From: Mycolicibacterium xanthum
GTDB taxonomy: Bacteria; Actinomycetota; Actinomycetes; Mycobacteriales; Mycobacteriaceae
Assembly: GCF_019710635.1 (NCBI RefSeq)
Contig: NZ_JAIFZS010000037.1
Location: forward strand, 62,001 to 126,000
DNA: 64,000 nucleotides
Direction: 5' to 3'
Below, piece after piece: positions 18,232-27,849 of this stretch. The position numbers and the translations under genes were made by a program. Below the pieces are notes generated by a model, which was given only the letters and a program-made list of their open reading frames with translations, was not told the origin of the DNA and searched no databases. Numbering within the stretch: position 1 is the stretch's first letter; every line of letters begins with the position of its first letter.

Positions 18232-19301
18232 GTGGCTGAACCTCCGTTGCCGGCCCCTGCGGGGGCCTGTGGGTGGACGACGATCCGGGGCGGGCCGTCG
18301 GACCTGCGAGCGAGTTCCATCGCGTCGGGGACCTCGTCGAGCGTGATGATCCTGCCCACGCTCGGCAAGGGGTCGAGGCGCCCGTCGGCGATCGCGTCGA
18401 GGGTTCCGTACCAGTCCTGGGGCATCGGACCGCCGCCGAATTGGATGGTCACCCCGGCGCGGGTCGCCGCAGTGATATCGAGCGTATCGCCGGTGTACCA
18501 GCCTCCGGCACAATAGATCCGGGTCGCCATGTCCGCCTCGTCGACGAGCCGTTGGATCAGCCCGGCGGCGCCGACACATTCGAACACCACCAGCGGCCCC
18601 CACCGGCCGCGCGCCGCACGCACCTCCCGCCAGACGTCGAACGGCGACCTCTCGCCTGGATCGACGGCGATGTGCGCGCCGAACCACTCGGCCAACCGGC
18701 GGCGTTCGGCGTTGTAGTCGGACACGATGATCGGCTCGACACCGCGGGCGGCGAGCGCGGCCACGGCCGACAGCCCGATTGCACCCGCCCCGACCACCAG
18801 GGGTATCTCGCCGGCCTGCAGGCCGGCCGACCGGACGTAGAACTCCCCGACGGCGAAGGCATCGACCAGTGCGGCAGCGTCATTGGGCACCTGATCGGCA
18901 ACGGGAGTGGCGACGGCTTCGGCGATGACGACGAGCTCCGCGAAGCTGCCCTGGGCATCGGGGTGCTGGCCGATGATTCGGGTGCCATCGGCACCGCCGT
19001 TGACCAGGCGGATCGGAATGGAGGTAGCCCGGGTCCCGACCGCAAATCGGTCCGTACAACCCGGCCCGTGGCCGACAACCTCACCGACGAACTCGTGGCC
19101 CAGCACGATGTCTCGTTCCGGGTCGTAGAGCGAGCGTCCGGTGGGATCGTCGACTGCCATCTCGGGGTGATCCATGAAGTGCACATCGGAGGCGCAGATC
19201 GCGGTGCTCAGCGTCTTGAGAAGCAGCTCGCCATGGCCCGGTACCGGATCGGGGGTCTCCCCGACCTCCAGGCGCCCCTTCCTCAGCACAACGGCGCGCA
19301 T
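18228..19301 (-). CDS. Zinc-type alcohol dehydrogenase-like protein without the structural zinc site (357 aa)
   Basis: This medium-chain dehydrogenase has the catalytic-site Cys in TAICASDVHF, GHEFVGEVVGHG and a Rossmann domain with VVGAGAIGLSAVAAL, then SDYN for NAD. The lobe that normally carries four structural-zinc cysteines (as in the formaldehyde dehydrogenase at 59031) instead reads RATSIPIRLVNGGADG with no Cys. The ATG at 19301 has AAGGAG upstream. It is the first gene of a three-gene operon divergent from the IclR regulator, with a TCGAATATTCGA palindrome between them. Confidence 0.87.
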   Translation of the reverse strand: MRAVVLRKGRLEVGETPDPVPGHGELLLKTLSTAICASDVHFMDHPEMAVDDPTGRSLYDPERDIVLGHEFVGEVVGHGPGCTDRFAVGTRATSIPIRLVNGGADGTRIIGQHPDAQGSFAELVVIAEAVATPVADQVPNDAAALVDAFAVGEFYVRSAGLQAGEIPLVVGAGAIGLSAVAALAARGVEPIIVSDYNAERRRLAEWFGAHIAVDPGERSPFDVWREVRAARGRWGPLVVFECVGAAGLIQRLVDEADMATRIYCAGGWYTGDTLDITAATRAGVTIQFGGGPMPQDWYGTLDAIADGRLDPLPSVGRIITLDEVPDAMELARRSDGPPRIVVHPQAPAGAGNGGSAT

Positions 19302-19334
19302 CGTTGCACTCCTTGATGTTGTCGTGGCATATTC

Positions 19335-19346
19335 TCGAATATTCGA
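19335..19346. promoter_or_regulatory. 12-bp palindrome in the ADH/IclR divergent promoter
   Basis: TCGAATATTCGA is a perfect palindrome. It is flanked by repeated TTCTCGA words (19332-19338 and 19353-19359), giving two tandem half-sites across the AT-rich core of the promoter. It is a likely IclR operator for autoregulation and control of the ADH operon. Confidence 0.6.
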
Positions 19347-19403
19347 TAGCTTTTCTCGATAGTTTGTCGTCACTATAGGAACGCCTCGAGGGAGGGTCAA
19401 GGG

Positions 19404-20321
19404 ATGGCTGGCTCGGCACCGACCGCCCGGGTGGTCGACATCATCGAGCTGCTGGCCCGGCCCGGTCATCGGGATCTGCGCTTCTCGGACATCGTTTCCG
19501 AACTCGGTGCGACACAGGCCACCACCCACGCGATCCTGTCCACGCTGAGCGAACGCGGCTGGGTCGGCCGCGACCCGGCGACCAAGACGTACTCGCTCGG
19601 ACCGGCGCTGGCCGCGGTCGGCCTGCGCGCCGAGAACGCCAACCCGCTGCTCGCCGCGGCCCGCACCGCCGCGCAGCGGCTACACACCGAAACCGGGTTC
19701 GCCACCTCGGTTCTCGAGCGGGTCGACGATTCGTTGATAGTCGCTGCACATGTCAGTGCCGACGACTCCACCCCCGCCCTCGGTCCAGGGGACCGCATCC
19801 CGTACGCGCCGCCGTTCGGTGTTGCGCTGGCCGCGTGGGATTCCCCGGCGGGGCGCGACATCTGGCTGCGGCGCGCGGCCGCCGATCCGGAGCTCCTGGC
19901 GCGGCTCGAGAACGTCCTGCAACGCACTCGCGACCGGGGCTTCGACGTCGACTGGACCACACCGGCGATGGCTCAAACAGCTGCCCTCGTGGTCACGCTG
20001 CAGCGGGACGGGGTTCCCGCTCAGATTGCCGGGATCATGGACCGGCTTCTGGTGGAATGCACCGCGGTCGGGTCATTGTCCGATGACGATCCCGCCAGGA
20101 GAGCACAGCCGGTTGCCACCATCGCCGCGCCGGTGATCGATGACCGGGGACGCGCATCACTGATCCTCGCCGTGCACCCGCTGCGCCGGCAGTCCGCCCG
20201 CCAGATCCAGGCGGTCGGTCGCCGGGTGCGGGCCGCCGCCGGAAGCCTCAGCGATCGGCCGACCGGTGACGCGGCAGGCGAAATCAACTACGGGGCAGTC
20301 CGAGGATCATCTGCGCGATGA
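19404..20321 (+). CDS. IclR family transcriptional regulator (305 aa)
   Basis: An N-terminal winged helix (RVVDIIELLARPGHRDLRFSDIVSELG, then TTHAILSTLSERGWV) is followed by a GAF-like IclR effector domain from about residue 80. The ATG at 19404 has a GGGAGGG Shine-Dalgarno. It is divergent from the ADH/NTF2/SDR operon and likely regulates it. The 3' end overlaps the convergent acyl-CoA dehydrogenase gene by 38 bp. The C-terminal 40 residues are low-complexity beyond the domain. The effector is unknown. Confidence 0.87.
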   Translation: MAGSAPTARVVDIIELLARPGHRDLRFSDIVSELGATQATTHAILSTLSERGWVGRDPATKTYSLGPALAAVGLRAENANPLLAAARTAAQRLHTETGFATSVLERVDDSLIVAAHVSADDSTPALGPGDRIPYAPPFGVALAAWDSPAGRDIWLRRAAADPELLARLENVLQRTRDRGFDVDWTTPAMAQTAALVVTLQRDGVPAQIAGIMDRLLVECTAVGSLSDDDPARRAQPVATIAAPVIDDRGRASLILAVHPLRRQSARQIQAVGRRVRAAAGSLSDRPTGDAAGEINYGAVRGSSAR

Positions 20322-22512
20322 TGTTGAGCTGGATCTCCTTGGTGCCGCCGCCGATCAATTCGGCAGGCAGGTGGAAATACTGCTCGACCACCGGCAGCCG
20401 GCCCTCGGCAGTCGTTTCGACCATCGCCGCGGGCGCGGTGAGCTGCAGGGTGGCCTCGGAGATGCGGCGCAGCAGGACGTTCATCGCCACCTTGGCGATG
20501 CTCGACGCCGGGCCGGCAGCCTGCCCGTCGAGCAACCGGATGACCTCGCGCACCGCCAGCACCTTGATCGCATTGGCATAGGCGTCGACCCGACCCAGCT
20601 CGGTCAGCACCCTGTCGCCGTCGGGTCCGCCGTCGATGGCCAACCGCCGCAGGATGCCGGCCCGGTCGGAGTTGACGTAGCCGCTGATCGCGACCCGTTC
20701 CTGGGCCATGGTTGCGATCGCCAGGCTCCATCCGTCGGTGGGTTCGCCCATCAGCATCTCGTCGGGCACGAACACGTCGGTGAGGAACACCTCGTTGAAG
20801 TGTGCCTCGCCGTTGACCCAGCGGATCGGCTGCACGTCGATGCCCGCCGAGCGCATGTCCACGATGAAATAGCCGATGCCGCGATGTTTGGCGACGCCGG
20901 GATCGGTGCGGGCGAGCAGGGCACCGAAGTCGGCGTTGTGTGCCGAGGAGGTCCAGATCTTGTGCCCGTTGATCCGCCAGCCGCCGTCGACCCTGGTCGC
21001 CCTGCACGTCAACGACGCCAGGTCGGATCCGGCGCCGGGTTCGCTGAACAACTGGCACCAGACGAGTTCGCCGCGTTGCGTCGGCGGGATCAACCGCTGC
21101 TTCAGGTGTTCGGGCGCCGCAGAGATCAGCGTCGGCAGAATCCACTCGGCGATGCCGAGCGACGGCCGGACCAGGTCGGGGCGCTTGGCGAACTCCTCGT
21201 CGATGATGAGCTGCTGCAGCTGGGTGGCGCCCAGTCCCCACGGCGGGGGCCAGTGTGGCGCGATCAGGCCCGCCTCGGCGATGCGCGTGCGTTGCGGCCC
21301 GGTGGCGAGATTCGGATGGTCGCCCTGCCTGCCCGGCCCGTCGTTGTGCAACGTGCCCGCCTCGTCAAGCACGGCGGCCACCATCCGCCGGAACTCCGCG
21401 TCCAGATCGCCCAGCTTGACCGAGACGTCCCGGCTCTCGGTGCGGGTGAGCTCGCCCAGGGACCGTGCGAAGCGCTCGGCCGGGCCGATCGAGGCGGCCA
21501 GGCTGGTGGCCTTGCGCCAGTACAGGTGCAGATCGTGCTCCCAGGTGAAGCCGATCGCGCCGAACATGGTGAGGGCGTCGAGTACCAGTTCCGGTGCCGG
21601 ACTCACCGCGATCAGCGCGGCACCCGCGGCCGCGATCCGGCTCTGGACAAGGTTTTCCGAGGTTGCCCGCACCGCGTCCCAGGCCGCCGATGTCGCCAGT
21701 TCGCTGTCCACCAGCAGTGTCGCCGCCCGGTGCTGCAGCGCCTGGAACGTACCGATCGGCCGGCCGAACTGCTCGCGGGTGCGCAGGTGCGCGGTCACCG
21801 CGTCGACGCACCAGCGGATGATTCCCGAGGTGGCGCTGGCGGTCAGCGCCACCGCCAGGCACCGGGCACGCTCGTCGTCGATTTCGGCAAGCACCGAATC
21901 CTGTTCGCAGACATAGTCGTCCAGGCGCAGCACACCGACGTCGACGGTCTTGTCGGTCCCGTCCAGCGCCTCCACCCCGGCCCCTGGGCGCGACGGGTCC
22001 AGCGCGAACCAGAGGGTCCGTTCCCCGGCACGCGCGGCCACCACCAGCACCCGCGCCGAGCAGGCCCCCAGGGCCGGGTCCGCGGTCCCGCTGACCGACC
22101 AGCCACCGGGGGTCGGGACGGCGTGCAGTGCGTCGCCGGGCGGGACGACCGCCGCCGGGGCACCCTCGGCGAGCCGGCTCAGCAGGCCGCCGGCCGCCGG
22201 GGAATCGGGTGCGAGCGACCCGACCGCCCCGGCGATCACGGTCGGCAGCAACGGCCCGGGCAGCAGGGCCGTAGCGGCGGCCTCGAGAACAGCGGCGCAG
22301 TCCATCAGGGTGCCACCCTGGCCCCCGACGCTCTCGGGCAGGTGTACCGCGTGAAAACCGTTGACGACGAACTCGTCCCACCACTGAGGCAGGTCGCCGG
22401 CGCCCAGCGCATCGAATGTCGCACGGGTCTTCTCGATCGGGGCGTGCCGGGCCGCGAACTGCGCGACCGCCTCGGCCAGTTGCTGCTGTTCCGGGTTGAG
22501 CCCCAGGGTCAT
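20284..22512 (-). CDS. Fused two-module acyl-CoA dehydrogenase (742 aa)
   Basis: One polypeptide carries a small-component module followed by a large-component module. The first, residues 1 to about 370, has [21 protein letters not shown] and [16 protein letters not shown]. The second has [31 protein letters not shown] and [22 protein letters not shown]. The order matches the separate genes at 5906-6721 and 4822-5919. Single-chain forms of this type (FadE34-like) are known in steroid side-chain degradation. The open frame extends to 23268 antisense to the epimerase frame; the ATG at 22512 overlaps the epimerase stop as ATGA. The substrate is probably a bulky acyl-CoA. Confidence 0.9.
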   Translation of the reverse strand: MTLGLNPEQQQLAEAVAQFAARHAPIEKTRATFDALGAGDLPQWWDEFVVNGFHAVHLPESVGGQGGTLMDCAAVLEAAATALLPGPLLPTVIAGAVGSLAPDSPAAGGLLSRLAEGAPAAVVPPGDALHAVPTPGGWSVSGTADPALGACSARVLVVAARAGERTLWFALDPSRPGAGVEALDGTDKTVDVGVLRLDDYVCEQDSVLAEIDDERARCLAVALTASATSGIIRWCVDAVTAHLRTREQFGRPIGTFQALQHRAATLLVDSELATSAAWDAVRATSENLVQSRIAAAGAALIAVSPAPELVLDALTMFGAIGFTWEHDLHLYWRKATSLAASIGPAERFARSLGELTRTESRDVSVKLGDLDAEFRRMVAAVLDEAGTLHNDGPGRQGDHPNLATGPQRTRIAEAGLIAPHWPPPWGLGATQLQQLIIDEEFAKRPDLVRPSLGIAEWILPTLISAAPEHLKQRLIPPTQRGELVWCQLFSEPGAGSDLASLTCRATRVDGGWRINGHKIWTSSAHNADFGALLARTDPGVAKHRGIGYFIVDMRSAGIDVQPIRWVNGEAHFNEVFLTDVFVPDEMLMGEPTDGWSLAIATMAQERVAISGYVNSDRAGILRRLAIDGGPDGDRVLTELGRVDAYANAIKVLAVREVIRLLDGQAAGPASSIAKVAMNVLLRRISEATLQLTAPAAMVETTAEGRLPVVEQYFHLPAELIGGGTKEIQLNIIAQMILGLPRS

Positions 22513-23531
22513 TCGCTCTCCTGCACCGTTGTCACCACACCGCGGTCTGCGCCGGTGAAGAACCGGGCGGCCCGTTCGATCGCCTCCGAAATCGGTCGCG
22601 GCCGCCAGCCGAGTTCGCGCATCGCCTTGGTGTGATCGAGCGGCGTCATGATGTGCATCAGCCGGATGTTGAGCGGCGTGAGCATGGTGTCCCGGCCACG
22701 CACCCGGGCCACGGCGCTGCTCAGATACCCGGCGAGCGACATCGCGCGGATCGGGACACCCCACCGCGGCGGTGCGACACCGACGGCACGACAACCGATC
22801 TCGTGGACCTCGCGGGTGGGCATGAACCGCTCGGAGACGATGTAGCGTTCGCCGACCCGGCCCCGCTCGCCCGCCAGGATCAGCGCGAGCGCGGCGTCCT
22901 CGATGCCGACCACCTCGGCGTCGTAGCCGTCGATGAAGAACGGCAGCCTGCCCCGAACCGCGGCGGCCAGCATGCCGCCGTGCGGGGTGGGCAGGAAGTC
23001 GCCGGGGCCATAGGTGTTGGCCACGCACATGGCCACGCCGGGCAGGCCGCGGTCGGCGCAGTACCGCATGACCATCTCCTCGGCCGCCACCCGGGAACGG
23101 ATGTAGTCGCCGCCGCGGTCGAGCCAGTTGTGGGCGGTGCCCTCGTCGGCGAGCCCGCCGTGCACCAGCCCTATCGTCCCGATCGAACTGGTGAACACGA
23201 AGCGGTACAGCTGTTGCGCGGCGGCGACGTCGAGAACGTTGCGCAGCCCGTCGACGTTGGTACGCCACATCGGGCGGGGGTCGCGAAGCCAGGGGCGGGC
23301 ATCGACCACGCAGTAGTAGACGACGTCGCAGCCGGCCATTGCAGACCGCAGCGCGTCGGTGTCGAAGATGTCGCCGTAGCGGATGTCCACCGGCAGACCG
23401 TCGATGCCCCGGGTCGAGCTGGTGGTGCGGATCAGCACGCGCACATCGGGCTCACCCCGCTCGACGAGCTGCCGGGTGACATGCGACCCGAGAAAGCCGC
23501 TGGCGCCGATCACCAGCTTCGTTCCCGCCAT
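22509..23531 (-). CDS. NAD-dependent epimerase/dehydratase, 3-beta-HSD-like extended SDR (340 aa)
   Basis: This extended short-chain dehydrogenase has the NAD motif [13 protein letters not shown], the LIRTTSS and GDIFD segments, [11 protein letters not shown], and [12 protein letters not shown] with Tyr-x3-Arg in place of the usual Tyr-x3-Lys. The ATG at 23531 is preceded by GGAGGG and is preferred over an in-frame TTG at 23558 that would run into the operator. The stop overlaps the fused acyl-CoA dehydrogenase start, so the two are co-translated. The gene is divergent from a TetR with a clean operator. Oxidation of a hydroxysteroid or similar secondary alcohol is a plausible inference only. 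Confidence 0.84.
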   Translation of the reverse strand: MAGTKLVIGASGFLGSHVTRQLVERGEPDVRVLIRTTSSTRGIDGLPVDIRYGDIFDTDALRSAMAGCDVVYYCVVDARPWLRDPRPMWRTNVDGLRNVLDVAAAQQLYRFVFTSSIGTIGLVHGGLADEGTAHNWLDRGGDYIRSRVAAEEMVMRYCADRGLPGVAMCVANTYGPGDFLPTPHGGMLAAAVRGRLPFFIDGYDAEVVGIEDAALALILAGERGRVGERYIVSERFMPTREVHEIGCRAVGVAPPRWGVPIRAMSLAGYLSSAVARVRGRDTMLTPLNIRLMHIMTPLDHTKAMRELGWRPRPISEAIERAARFFTGADRGVVTTVQESE

Positions 23532-23558
23532 TGCGCGCTGACCCTCCGATGCCGACAA

Positions 23559-23577
23559 ACGAGACGCAACGTCTCGT
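23559..23577. promoter_or_regulatory. Perfect inverted repeat, candidate TetR operator
   Basis: ACGAGACG-CAA-CGTCTCGT has 8-bp perfect arms around a 3-bp spacer. It lies 27 bp upstream of the epimerase ATG and 20 bp upstream of the TetR ATG, exactly where a divergent TetR repressor would bind. Confidence 0.82.
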
Positions 23578-23597
23578 CTTGTGGCAGGCTACGGGCG

Positions 23598-24194
23598 ATG
23601 GCCCAGCGTGTAAAGCCCGATCCGGCCGGGGTCGGCGTGCCGCGCCGGCGCAGCGAGAAGTCCCGGATGGCGATCGTCGCCGCGACCAGGAATCTGCTGC
23701 TGGAAGGCGGTTTCGACAAGCTCACCATCGAGGCGGTCGCCGCCCGCGCGGGGGTCGGAAAACAGACCATCTACCGCTGGTGGCCGAGCCGGCACGCACT
23801 GGTCGCCGACGTGATCCTGGAGGACGCCGACAAGATCCTGCGCCCGATCGTGGCGACCGACGACCTCACCGCCGACGTCTGCGCGTGGGCGGTGAATCTG
23901 GCCGCTGCCCTGACGACGATGCGTGGCAACGCCATGCTGTGCATCCTCACCATCGCCGGGGTGGAACACCCCGACACCTCGGCCCGGCTGCAGGCCGGCT
24001 TCCGCGCGCCGCTACACGCCACGGTGCACAACCGGCTGCTGGCCGCCGGCTTCGGCGCCGAGGCGGCACAGAACGCGTCCGACGCGATCGTCGGCGGCAT
24101 CGTCTACGCCATCCTCGGCGAAGGCCGTTCGTTTCCGCGCGACCGCGCCGAATCCATCGCCAGGACGGTGCTCGCGGGTATCGCGGCGGATTGA
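23598..24194 (+). CDS. TetR/AcrR family transcriptional regulator (198 aa)
   Basis: The TetR helix-turn-helix spans about residues 20-68: [20 protein letters not shown], then [19 protein letters not shown]. It is of the TetR subclass with a TetR_C_11-like C-terminus ([13 protein letters not shown] onward). The ATG at 23598 follows the divergent operator at 23559-23577. It is the probable repressor of the epimerase/FadE operon and of itself. The next gene, SRPBCC, begins 37 bp downstream on the same strand. Confidence 0.9.
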   Translation: MAQRVKPDPAGVGVPRRRSEKSRMAIVAATRNLLLEGGFDKLTIEAVAARAGVGKQTIYRWWPSRHALVADVILEDADKILRPIVATDDLTADVCAWAVNLAAALTTMRGNAMLCILTIAGVEHPDTSARLQAGFRAPLHATVHNRLLAAGFGAEAAQNASDAIVGGIVYAILGEGRSFPRDRAESIARTVLAGIAAD

Positions 24195-24231
24195 CCTGGC
24201 GGTCCGGCGCACGACCGAGTTGGATGGGGGC

Positions 24232-24681
24232 ATGGTCGAGGTCAGCCGCTCCCGCACCGTGGACGCCGGGCCCGAGGCGATCTGGGCCGTGCTGGCCGAT
24301 TTCGGGTCGCTGAGCGAATGGGCCGACGACATCGACCACTCCAGCCTGCTGCATGAGACCGACCCCGCCCACCCGATCGGCACGACACGGCGCATCCAGG
24401 TCGGCCGCGACACCCTGCTCGAGACGATCGTCGAGTTCGACCCGCCGCACTCGCTGGCCTACGACATCACCGGACTACCCCGCCGGGTCAGCGCGTCGAA
24501 CCGCTGGACCCTGCATCCCGACGCGGGCGGCCGCACCACCGTGACGCTGACCAGCACGGTCGCCGTCGCGGCCGGGCCGATCGGCCCGATCGCCGAGCGC
24601 GCCGTCGCCCGGCTGATGGCCAAACGCTCCGACGGGCTGCTGACATCGCTGTCCTCGACCCCGGGAGGAACCACCGGATGA
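24232..24681 (+). CDS. SRPBCC (START-like) family protein (149 aa)
   Basis: This polyketide-cyclase/START-like small fold has VEVSRSRTVDAGPEAIWAVLADFGSLSEWAD at the N-terminus and the W-T-L-H strand before VTLTSTVAVA. Proteins of this fold bind hydrophobic ligands or act as cyclases. The frame is open upstream inside the TetR gene, so the ATG at 24232 is used. The last codon overlaps the sulfatase start (ATGA), which suggests the two work on the same compound. Confidence 0.82.
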   Translation: MVEVSRSRTVDAGPEAIWAVLADFGSLSEWADDIDHSSLLHETDPAHPIGTTRRIQVGRDTLLETIVEFDPPHSLAYDITGLPRRVSASNRWTLHPDAGGRTTVTLTSTVAVAAGPIGPIAERAVARLMAKRSDGLLTSLSSTPGGTTG

Positions 24682-26519
24682 CCTCGCACCGGCCCGACAT
24701 CGTCATCGTCATGACCGACGAGGAGCGGGCAACCCCGCCGTACGAGAGCGGCCCGGTGCTGCTTTGGCGCGAGCAGACCCTGAGCGGCCGCAAGTGGTTC
24801 GACGAACACGGGATCAGCTTCACCCGCCACTACACCGGTTCGCTGGCCTGCGTACCGAGCCGGCCCACGATCTTCACCGGCCAGTACCCCGACCTGCACG
24901 GGGTCACCCAGACCGACGGAATCGGCAAGGCCTTCGACGACTCCCGGCTGCGCTGGTTGCGCCGCGGCGAGGTGCCTACGCTGGGCAACTGGTTTCGCGC
25001 GGCGGGCTATGACACCCATTACGACGGCAAGTGGCACATCTCCCACGCCGATCTGACCGACCCGGCCACCGGCGCCTCGCTGGACACCAACGACGAACGG
25101 GGGATGGTCGACCCCGATGCCGTGCAGCGCTACCTGCAAGCCGATCCTCTTGGCCCGTACGGCTTCTCGGGCTGGGTCGGCCCCGAGCCGCACGGCGCCA
25201 AACTGTCCGACGCCGGGATCCGCCGCGACCCGCTGATCGCCGAGCGGGTCGTCGCATGGCTCGAGGACCGTTACGCACGGCGCCGTGCCCGCGACCCCGC
25301 TGCGCTGCGCCCGTTCCTGCTGGTCGCCAGCTTCGTCAACCCGCACGACATCGTGCTGTTCCCGGCCTGGTCGCGACGCAGTCCGCTGTCCGCCTCGCCG
25401 CTGGACCCGCCGGCCGTCCCGCCGGCGCCGACGGCCGACGAAGACCTGTCCACCAAGCCCGCCGCCCAGATCGCGTTCCGGGAGGCCTACTACTCCGGCT
25501 ACGGCCCGGCCCGGGTCATCGAACGGGCCTACCGGCGCGACGCCCAGCGCTACCGCGACCTGTACTACCGGTTGCACGCCGAGGTGGACACCCCCATCGA
25601 CCGGGTGCGTCGCGCGGTCACCGAGGGTGGATCGGGCATCGGCCCCGACGACACCGTGCTGGTGCGCACCGCCGATCACGGCGATCTCCTCGGCGCCCAC
25701 GGCGGGCTACATCAGAAGTGGTTCAACCTGTACGACGAGGCCACCCGGGTGCCGTTCGTCATCGCCAGGGTCGGCCGCTCCGCGACCACGGCACGCTCGG
25801 TGTCGGCGCCCACCTCGCACGTCGACCTGGTCCCGACGCTGCTGTCGGCGGCCGGCGTCGACGTCGACACGACCGCCGCGGTGCTGGCCGAGACCTTCTC
25901 CGAGGTGCATCCCCTGCCGGGGCGTGACCTGATGCCCGTGGTGGACGGCGCACCGGCCGACGAGGACCGCCCGGTATACCTGATGACCCGCGACAACATG
26001 CTCGAAGGCGACACCGGGGCGTCGGGAATCGCCCGCGCGCTGAAGCTGACGTCGAATGTTCCCGCACCGCTGCGGATTCGCGTCCCCGCGCACACGGCGG
26101 CGAACTTCGAGGGCCTGGTGGTGCGCGTCGACGACGCCAGCGCACCGGGCGGCGCGGGACACCTGTGGAAGCTGGTGCGCTCCTTCGACGACCCGGCCAC
26201 CTGGACCGAACCGGGGGTGCGCCACCTCGCCGCCGACGGGCTCGGCGGCCCGATGTACCGCAGCGACCCACTCGACGACCAGTGGGAGCTCTACGACCTC
26301 ACCGACGATCCGATCGAGGCACGCAACCGCTGGACCGATCCGCAGCTGCACGAGCTGCGGACCCATCTGCGCACACAACTCAAACACGCTCGCGCGGAGT
26401 CGATTCCCGAACGCAACCGGCCCTGGCCCTACGCCCGCCGCACGCCACCCCGACACACCCAACGGTGGTCACCGATGGCCGCGGTGCGCGCGCTGCTGCC
26501 GGACCGGTCGCCGCGCTGA
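24678..26519 (+). CDS. Type I sulfatase / alkaline-phosphatase superfamily hydrolase (613 aa)
   Basis: This is an arylsulfatase-type enzyme. The formylglycine consensus is intact as Cys58-V-P-S-Arg62 followed by PTIFTG. Metal-binding segments are seen at the start (PDIVIVMTDEERATPP, with one Asp of the usual pair) and in TADHGDLLGAHGG. Cys58 would be converted to formylglycine by the cell's generating enzyme. No signal peptide is present, so it looks cytoplasmic. A GGAGG Shine-Dalgarno precedes the ATG, which overlaps the SRPBCC stop. The natural sulfate ester is unknown; choline sulfate, aryl sulfates or sterol sulfates are possible. Confidence 0.9.
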   Translation: MTSHRPDIVIVMTDEERATPPYESGPVLLWREQTLSGRKWFDEHGISFTRHYTGSLACVPSRPTIFTGQYPDLHGVTQTDGIGKAFDDSRLRWLRRGEVPTLGNWFRAAGYDTHYDGKWHISHADLTDPATGASLDTNDERGMVDPDAVQRYLQADPLGPYGFSGWVGPEPHGAKLSDAGIRRDPLIAERVVAWLEDRYARRRARDPAALRPFLLVASFVNPHDIVLFPAWSRRSPLSASPLDPPAVPPAPTADEDLSTKPAAQIAFREAYYSGYGPARVIERAYRRDAQRYRDLYYRLHAEVDTPIDRVRRAVTEGGSGIGPDDTVLVRTADHGDLLGAHGGLHQKWFNLYDEATRVPFVIARVGRSATTARSVSAPTSHVDLVPTLLSAAGVDVDTTAAVLAETFSEVHPLPGRDLMPVVDGAPADEDRPVYLMTRDNMLEGDTGASGIARALKLTSNVPAPLRIRVPAHTAANFEGLVVRVDDASAPGGAGHLWKLVRSFDDPATWTEPGVRHLAADGLGGPMYRSDPLDDQWELYDLTDDPIEARNRWTDPQLHELRTHLRTQLKHARAESIPERNRPWPYARRTPPRHTQRWSPMAAVRALLPDRSPR

Positions 26520-26550
26520 AAGCGCGCCGCGACACCCGCCGCGCGGGCGA

Positions 26551-27825
26551 TCAGGCCCGCGCGAACTGCTTCTCGTTGTAGAGCCGCGCCCACTCCGCAC
26601 GCGGGCGGATCGACACGTCGACATCGGTGGCCTTGGCGCGAAGGGCGCCTGCCGTAGCTTGTTCCCGCGGCGTCAGCTTGAACGGATCCCAGCTGAAGAA
26701 CCGGCAGGAGTTCTGCCAGGTGATCTTGTTGATGTCGGAATCGTCGGCGCCCGCGGCGTTCAGCTCGGCGAGCACCTGCTCGGGGGCATCCGGCCAGAAG
26801 CAGTCCGAGTGCGGGTAGTCGCACTCCCAGGCGATGATGTCGATACCGATCTCGTGGCGCAGCTTCAGCGAGGTCTTGTCGGTGACGTAGCAGGCCAGCG
26901 AGTGCTCGCGGAACACGTCGCTGGGCAGCTTGTCGCCGAAGTCGCGGCGCAGCCACTTCTGGTTGGTGTAGTGCCGGTCGCTGCGGTCGAGGTAGAACGG
27001 GATCCAGCCGATGCCGCCCTCGGAGAACGCGAACTTCAGGTCCGGGTAGTTGCGCATCGCCGGGCCCCACAGCAGGTCCTGGGCGCACATCGCCGACACC
27101 TGGGTGGCCAGGATGATCATGTTGTCGATCGGCGCGTTCGGCGCCATCGAGATCGCGCCGAAGCCCGTCCCGATGTGCAGGCACATCACCACGTTCTCCT
27201 CCGAGAGCGTGGTGAACACCGGCCCCCAGTAGTCCTCGTCGTGGTAGCTGGGCAGACCCTCCAGGTGCGGCAGTTCGGGCATGGTCACCGCGCGGCAGCC
27301 CTTGGCGGCGACGCGGCGGATCTCGGCGCACATGGCCTCGGGGTTCCACGTCGGCAGGATCGCGATCGGGATGAACCGGTCCGGGTAGCTGCCGGCCCAC
27401 TCGTCGATGTGCCAGTCGTTGTAGGCCGCCACCATCACCAGCGTCGCCTCTTCGCGATGCATGTTCAGGTGCCGCGCCGAGAACCCGGTGAACGTCGGAA
27501 AGCACATCGAGGCCAGGATGCCGTTGCGGTTCATGTCGCGCACCCGCTCGTGCACGTCGTACACGCCCGGGCGCATCTCGGCGAAGCCGGCGGGGTCGCG
27601 GCCCCACTCCTCGGCCGGCCAGGAGACCACGGCGTTGAGTCCGCTGACCCCCTGCGGCCTGCCCTGGTACATCCACTGATCGACGCCCTTGTCGTCGGTC
27701 ACGACGATCGGCGCCTCCTCCTTGTACTTGGCCGGGACGTGCCGCAGGAACATGTCCGGCGGCTCGACGACGTGGTCGTCGATGCTCACCAGGATCAGGT
27801 CTTCAGGGCTCATGCTTGCGCTCAT
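26551..27825 (-). CDS. Amidohydrolase family protein (424 aa)
   Basis: This is a metal-dependent hydrolase of the amidohydrolase_2 (ACMSD-like) superfamily. It has the N-terminal SIDDHVVEPPDMF metal motif, a mid-barrel MCLHIGTGFG, and late AWECDYPHSDCFWPDAP carrying the Asp and His typical of the family. Length and layout fit mycobacterial members often encoded near sterol or aromatic degradation genes. The ATG at 27825 is only 24 bp from the divergent AraC start, so both promoters overlap. Hydrolysis or decarboxylation of a cyclic intermediate is inferred, not shown. Confidence 0.87.
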   Translation of the reverse strand: MSASMSPEDLILVSIDDHVVEPPDMFLRHVPAKYKEEAPIVVTDDKGVDQWMYQGRPQGVSGLNAVVSWPAEEWGRDPAGFAEMRPGVYDVHERVRDMNRNGILASMCFPTFTGFSARHLNMHREEATLVMVAAYNDWHIDEWAGSYPDRFIPIAILPTWNPEAMCAEIRRVAAKGCRAVTMPELPHLEGLPSYHDEDYWGPVFTTLSEENVVMCLHIGTGFGAISMAPNAPIDNMIILATQVSAMCAQDLLWGPAMRNYPDLKFAFSEGGIGWIPFYLDRSDRHYTNQKWLRRDFGDKLPSDVFREHSLACYVTDKTSLKLRHEIGIDIIAWECDYPHSDCFWPDAPEQVLAELNAAGADDSDINKITWQNSCRFFSWDPFKLTPREQATAGALRAKATDVDVSIRPRAEWARLYNEKQFARA

Positions 27826-27849
27826 ACTCAAGTAGTACCGTGTGATCCC

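Noticed and set aside
20284..23268. A 994-residue version of the fused acyl-CoA dehydrogenase
   Set aside because: The N-terminal 252 residues overlap the epimerase in another frame and carry no motif; the ATG at 22512 overlaps the epimerase stop in the usual way.
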